Shown one piece after another: positions 6,044 through 6,902 of a DNA stretch of 6,902 nt. Both the position numbers and the translations under genes were made by a program. Numbering within the stretch: the stretch's first letter is position 1; each line of letters begins with the position of its first letter. Location of the stretch: positions 1-6,902 of the forward strand of contig JAGNPA010000097.1 in assembly GCA_017989885.1 (NCBI GenBank). The letters run 5' to 3'. The stretch is from Aquabacterium sp. (GTDB lineage Bacteria > Pseudomonadota > Gammaproteobacteria > Burkholderiales > Burkholderiaceae_C). Under the pieces are notes generated by a model, which worked only from the letters and a program-made list of their open reading frames with translations, had not been told where the DNA came from and did no database searches.

Positions 6044-6902
6044 ATGAAACAAAGCCGCCTTGATCTGAACCTGAGCACCAAAAAGACCCGCAAGCAAGAG
6101 TTGCTGGCCCAGATGGAACTCGTGGTTCCCTGGGGCGCATTGGTCGAACTCATTGCACCGTACTACCCCGAAGGCAAGAACGGCCGCCCACCCTTTGCCC
6201 TGCAGACCATGCTGCGCATCCACTGCATGCAGCAATGGTTTGACCTGTCGGACCTAGGCATGGAAGAAGCCTTCTTTGACACGCCCGTCTACCGAGAGTT
6301 TGCCCAACTTGATGCCAATGGGCGCCTGCCCGACGAGAGCACCATCCTGAGGTTCCGTCATCGCCTTGAGCGTCACAAGCTGGCCGAGCAGATTCTGGCC
6401 ACCGTCAATGATCTCCTTTCAGCCCAGGGCCTGCTTCTCAAGGCAGGCACTGCGGTGGACGCCACCTTGATCGCAGCGCCCAGCTCGACCAAGAACAAAG
6501 ACAAGGCACGTGACCCCGAAATGCATTCAAGCCAGAAAGGCAACGAATGGCACTTTGGCATGAAAGCGCACATTGGCGTGGATGCAGACTCAGGTCTGGT
6601 GCACACCGTACGAGGCACCTCGGGCAACGTGTCCGACGTAGTCGAGGGCAACAGCTTGCTGCATGGGCAGGAGACGGATGTCTATGCAGATGCGGGCTAC
6701 CAAGGTGCTGAGAAGCGCCCGGATGCCAAGAAGGACGTCACCTGGCATGTGGCGATGCGCCCGGGCAAGCGCAGAGCGCTGGACAAGGAGAACAAGCCCA
6801 TTGATGCGCTGATAGAGCAGGTGGAGAAGATCAAGGCCAGCATCCGCGCCAAAGTGGAGCACCCCTTCAGGGTGATCAAACGCCAGTTTGGCTACACCAA
6901 GG
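6044..6902 (+). CDS. IS5-family DDE transposase, 3' end beyond the window
   Basis: The frame opens with ATG at 6044 and stays open for 286 codons to the last base; full-length IS5-group transposases are about 320-340 residues, so some 40-50 residues are missing through truncation by the window, not by mutation. The N-terminal part (about 45-125) is the DUF772-type domain, with NGRPPFALQTMLRIHCMQQWF at 46-66 and DESTILRFRHRLE at 97-109. The catalytic DDE_Tnp_1 domain follows: first Asp139 in TAVDATLI, second Asp216 in VYADAGYQG, and Glu272 in the C1 signature RAKVEHPFRVIKRQFGY, where R-x3-E-x6-K is intact (268, 272, 279). The tyrosine that often opens the signature is absent (Ala265). No frameshift or stop is seen, so the enzyme is potentially active. 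No clear ribosome binding site precedes the ATG (only ACAGG at 6037-6041), which would fit low expression. Confidence 0.93.
   Translation, partial: MKQSRLDLNLSTKKTRKQELLAQMELVVPWGALVELIAPYYPEGKNGRPPFALQTMLRIHCMQQWFDLSDLGMEEAFFDTPVYREFAQLDANGRLPDESTILRFRHRLERHKLAEQILATVNDLLSAQGLLLKAGTAVDATLIAAPSSTKNKDKARDPEMHSSQKGNEWHFGMKAHIGVDADSGLVHTVRGTSGNVSDVVEGNSLLHGQETDVYADAGYQGAEKRPDAKKDVTWHVAMRPGKRRALDKENKPIDALIEQVEKIKASIRAKVEHPFRVIKRQFGYTK

Larger units (their letters stand above)
5978..6902 (+). mobile_element. IS5-family insertion sequence, left part, cut by the window edge
   Basis: The element is identified from its transposase (start 6044). The left boundary is a proposal: TTAA at 5974-5977 fits the YTAR-type 4-base target known for IS5-group elements, and the sequence after it starts GGACATCCTGCAAAACC, plausible as a GG-starting terminal repeat. 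This gives 66 bases before the transposase start, reasonable for the group. The right end, the matching terminal repeat and the second target copy lie outside the window, so the boundary cannot be confirmed here. The body is less GC-rich than the transporter operon, consistent with separate origin. Confidence 0.6.

Overview
The window reads as high-GC proteobacterial DNA, most likely Betaproteobacteria of the Burkholderiales type. This rests on strong G/C bias at third codon positions, the style of the transporter proteins and a Burkholderiales-like IS5-group transposase; it is inference, because no rRNA or other marker gene is present.

Positions 1-211 are a leader region with no convincing gene. 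Positions 212-4761 hold a complete sugar-type (CUT2, RbsABC-like) ABC importer on the + strand: a periplasmic substrate-binding protein (212-1288), a double-domain ATPase (1302-2873) and two different BPD_transp_2 permeases (2870-3787 and 3784-4761). The genes are packed tightly, with a 13-base gap and then two 4-base stop/start overlaps, so they are almost certainly one translationally coupled operon. After 42 bases comes a cytoplasmic alpha/beta hydrolase of the Est30/monoacylglycerol-lipase-like carboxylesterase type (4804-5562). It has a good ribosome binding site and an apparently complete Ser-Asp-His triad, and is probably the last gene of the same operon.

Positions 5563-5977 contain no recognisable gene but carry a long imperfect inverted repeat (5851-5921). 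From about 5978 to the window end lies the left part of an IS5-family insertion sequence. Its transposase starts at 6044 and runs off the window edge after 286 codons, with all three DDE residues visible.

Inferred working model: the binding protein captures a small solute, the heteromeric permease pair and the ATPase import it, and the hydrolase cleaves an ester or related bond in the imported compound. The substrate cannot be read from the sequence; 'sugar' is only the family label. I see no clearly new class of system. The points most worth a second look are the importer-plus-esterase pairing, the altered Walker B motif in the second ATPase domain, and the two hairpin-forming repeats beside and inside the insertion sequence.
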